Shown piece by piece: positions 60,739 to 64,000 of a stretch of 64,000 bases of DNA. The DNA comes from Apteryx mantelli (Eukaryota > Chordata > Aves > Apterygiformes > Apterygidae): the NCBI RefSeq assembly GCF_036417845.1, contig NC_090020.1, forward strand, positions 38,176,425-38,240,424, given 5' to 3'. Each line of letters begins with the position of its first letter. Position 1 is the first letter of the stretch. Made by a program: the position numbers and the translations under genes. The notes below the pieces were generated by a model. That model was not told the DNA's origin and ran no database searches. It saw only the letters and a program-made list of their open reading frames with translations.

Positions 60739-63700
60739 TCTAATATAACTAACAGGCTTGCAGAGTATGTCCGATTCATTGTGCTTTTAAAGAGTGCAAG
60801 TCGACAAGGAAAAATGTACATGCAGCTGGTGTCCAGACCTTCTCTTTATACCTTAACACTGTCAAATGAAACTAAGACTTTTCCTCATGTAGGAATCTTT
60901 GCTCTCTTTCTCCCTTCCAGGTAGCTATAATCCTCTGGCTTCTGAGAAACCCATACCTTCCATGCCTAAAAAGAAGCATCTTCCTACTGTCAAGCTAATG
61001 CGGCACTGCAGCCTGCTTTCTCCTTTCTGCTCTGCCGTTTCCTCCCTGCTGTTTTCCCTTGTGTTGGGCTGGGGTGCAGAAGGCTGTTTCTGCTCTTCTC
61101 GCAGTACTTTCTGTGCAGCTGAATAGTTCTAGGATGAGCGTGCTGTTCCTCAGTTTCCCCTGCGTTACTCTGAGGCTGTAGTTTTGTCCATTTGGTTCTT
61201 AGGGCTGACAGTAGACGATCTTTTCCTTTGAGCTAAAATTTTGCTCTTTTTCTGCTTCAAGTCTTTGAACTGTGTCTCCTCTTCATATGTTCGAAACCTA
61301 GTTTATATGCTAGATATAGGGAGTATTTTTAGATTTTTTTCAGCCTTTATTCCTTGCAGCATGAAATACAGGAAAAACAGACAAAGAGAGTCCTTGTTAA
61401 TTTTTAACCTCATTTCTGCTATTTTAAGTGATGGATCATAGTGTAATGTGGCTTTCTAGACATTGTGCTAACTGATACATTATGTACCTACCTCACACTT
61501 AGCAGTCCGGTGCCCCAAAAAGTTCATTGCTTCTGAGTATTTGTATAATGCAAGTTTAATCTGGAGTATCTACAGTAAATGGAAAATTTAAGAAAGGCCT
61601 CCCAAGTAAACCGAAAACATCTGAAAATAATAAAATGTAACAATGGAAGAGCCTTTTTCCAGTATAAAAATTATATCATTTGAAACTATAAAATGTTTTC
61701 TTTTCTGAGAAACAAGTCTGTCTGAAAGCCTGGCTGACTGAAAAGCTGAAGGTCAGTAAAAAAAAATTAAGTCTCAGATTGTACACTTCTAGGATCTGAT
61801 CTTGCTTTCACTAGGTGAAGGATCCTTTGGTTATTATGACTGCTTTATACAATTGTGACATTTTAGGCATGTACATAAAAAGATGTTCCTTCTCCATTTT
61901 GGAGTTAAGATGTATAATGAAAAGTTCTTGATAGATTAAATTTAATTTCAATGTATTTACCTAAAATTTTCACTTTTATTAATGGTTTTGCAGAGCAGGA
62001 ACGAATGTTTCTACTTTTAATCCCCTTTTCCAGACCCTTCCATTTGCTTATTGTAAATTCAGATTGTGCTGTGCTACTTTGTACCGTGCTAGAGCTATAA
62101 CGATCCCTAACGCCATTGGATTCTTGACAGTGGAAGAATTTTCACAGCAAGCTGTAATTACTGTTTTATTACTGTAAAGTGACTTAAATTGCTCCTATAT
62201 ATCCCTACCTCTTGCCCACAGAAAAGGCATTTTGATTGAGGTAGAAGAAGCGGCCTGAGCAAGTGATACTTATGATTTCTGACAGTTGCTGGAGCAACCT
62301 TTCACAATCATAAACAGGTATAGGTAAGATGATTAATGCTGTTTTAACTTTGCTAGACATCAGCTTGCTCACAGATGAACCAGCATCTTAAGCAATATAA
62401 AGCTATCTTTTTATGTCCCCTTGGCGAGATATTCAAAACACGGTTTGAATATGGCACTGTGAATAGCTGGAGTTCTTTGTTCCTTTCTGCCTAGAGGATC
62501 ATTTCACTTCACTTCTATTAGCATATCTTAGATGACAAAAACTTTTATAATTTGATGAATATCTTACAAGGTGTAAAACAATATAAAAGCCTTTAAACTA
62601 CAGATCTTCTCATCAGGTAAGCAAAAACTTTGCTAACCAAAGAACTTTCTTTTGTTTCATTTTCTGAACTGGCAGCTTTTAAATTGATAGGGTAGTTTTC
62701 TTCTGATGGAATTAAGTTTCAATACATTTCTCATTTATTAGTGTCAGAAAATGTGCTCCAAAGATGTCATTCTATTGCTCTGTTGTGTTTCAGAATTCCC
62801 TATTCTCTCTATTGCCAGTCCTCTGCTTAAGTTAGTTGACTTTTTATCTAAATTAAATATATAAGGTTCAAAATTATAACGAACAGAACCGTAAGCACAG
62901 ATACTTAAAAGATACATGCCTGTTTGTAAAATATTTAACACCATAATAAGCAATAATTTTTTAATACTTTCTTACCTTTTTAAGATTTCATGGGTGCTTT
63001 AAAAATACAGCTGTACCATGTTTTGCTCTTTATCTCTCCTCATGCTTTACACGTTAATAAGAAAAAACAAATACAAGAAAATGCATAGAATGGATTAGGA
63101 GAGAAAAGATGTAGTGACTGCCTGTAAAAGAAATGGAAGAAACCTGACGCAGAAACTTGGACCCAGTCCAGCTATATTGAAATCTAATGGGCAGATTTCT
63201 GATAATTTCAGTAGGGTTAATTAAGCATCTTGAGGAGGAAAGGAAAAGCCTCTGAACATATGAGAGATTTTTCTTCTGTGTTGTTTTCTAACATCATTCG
63301 AAAATATACTGACATATAGACACTGATTTAAGCATACGTATGGAGCTGCTTTCTGAAGGAAGAGCTGGAGAGAAAGATGCCTCTTACTAGACTGGTTTAT
63401 GTAATTAGACAAGACATAGAAGGCCTGAGCCTTTTTAGATGGGATAAAGGGACCCAAATCCCAACTGCTTTTCCATTTTTCTTCAACTGTGTCACCTTTG
63501 TCTAATGACTTATTCTACTAATTCTTTACTAATTCTAACTTACTAATTAAATACTTAATTACTAATTAAGAAATAATTCTTTAAAAATACTGTTTTGATC
63601 AAACCAATGAACCAGCTCATCCCCATCAACAGCGCTAATTCTACTTTAAAAGCTGGAAACATGAAGTGATGGAAATCTCATACAGACTAAAGAGGTGTGA

Positions 63701-64000
63701 ATGGTGTATGTTTGTCCCTTGAATTTTTTAGCTTTAAGTGAGGGCTTAAGTTATGCTTTGTAGTCATAGTTATTGTTAATGTTTAAAACAATGGCAGGAA
63801 ATTTTGAACCATGTTACATAGATTAATTGTTAAGCTGAAATTGCTTCGTAGTAGAAGAGGTCATAGAGGAAAAAATGAATCAAAGAAAGCAAACGCAGGC
63901 CTTTATTATTAGTGCGCAGGCAATTACAGTTTCAAATACTATAGCAGTAGCTAAGTTCATCCTTTGGATAGGCTTTGAAATTCTCATTGTGTTCTGTCTA

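Larger units (their letters stand above)
46321..64000 (+). other. FBN2: FBN2 intron 5 (partial)
   Basis: At least 17.7 kb of phase-1 intron, continuing beyond the window. I searched by eye for the Cys-rich exon expected after CER and found none. It contains the retroelement fossils listed separately, a (TA)n microsatellite and homopolymer runs. Stretches with no recognised content are about 48896-52932, 53115-54864, 55091-56840, 57451-60659 and 60739-64000. Confidence 0.85.

Noticed and set aside
46321..64000. Search for FBN2 exon 6 (start of the hybrid/TB-like region)
   Set aside because: No Cys-rich phase-1 exon with that character was found by eye. It is presumed to lie beyond the window rather than missing from the gene.

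Overview
The window looks like bird nuclear DNA. It is AT-rich and gene-poor, and it carries CR1 LINE copies in several age classes, including two young, nearly identical ones. It also holds an endogenous retrovirus LTR, old amniote-type repeats (MIR-like, hAT-like, palindromic MITE-like) and one CpG-island gene start. I recognise one host gene, FBN2 (fibrillin-2), on the + strand. Only its first five coding exons are present; the rest lies beyond the right edge. The species cannot be fixed from the sequence alone.

Layout. Positions 1-36,400 are intergenic DNA 5' of FBN2. This part holds a 5'-truncated CR1 (887-1810), a hAT-like fossil (10152-10333) and a long CR1 with an open 814-codon reverse-transcriptase frame (12962-15579). 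It also holds an old CR1/L3 scrap (19600-19740), a CR1 3' end in reverse (21079-21278), one copy of an unidentified dispersed repeat (21378-21610), a heavily decayed sense CR1 (30610-31905) and decayed reverse CR1/L3 material (34440-35790). No host gene was recognised here.

The FBN2 CpG island spans about 36,420-37,960. Exon 1 starts at the ATG at 37483. Exons 1-5 (37483-37715, 38761-38843, 43070-43168, 43523-43618, 46225-46320) splice cleanly. Together they encode 202 complete codons: signal peptide, Gln- and Ala-rich propeptide, furin-type RVRR site, the fibrillin unique N-terminal domain and EGF modules 1-3. Intron 2 contains a palindromic MITE-like fossil (40063-40139) and a 450-bp solo LTR in the gene's orientation (41840-42289), flanked by 6-bp target duplications. 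Intron 5 runs from 46321 past the end of the window (more than 17.6 kb). It contains a reverse CR1 (47646-48895), a MIR-like SINE, the second copy of the dispersed repeat (54865-55090), an ancient reverse CR1/L3 (56841-57450) and another palindromic fossil (60660-60738).

Most notable observations. (1) The solo LTR ends in two exact 40-bp units, each carrying a 19-nt primer-binding-site match to initiator tRNA-Met. PBS-like sequence is therefore inside the LTR, before the host target duplication. (2) The two young CR1 copies share a 591-bp stretch with no differences, flanked on both sides by clustered differences, which suggests gene conversion or a mosaic source. (3) A 149-bp core shared at 97% by two loci 33 kb apart has poorly matching flanks. 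Family assignments and old-repeat comparisons come from recognition, not from a database search.
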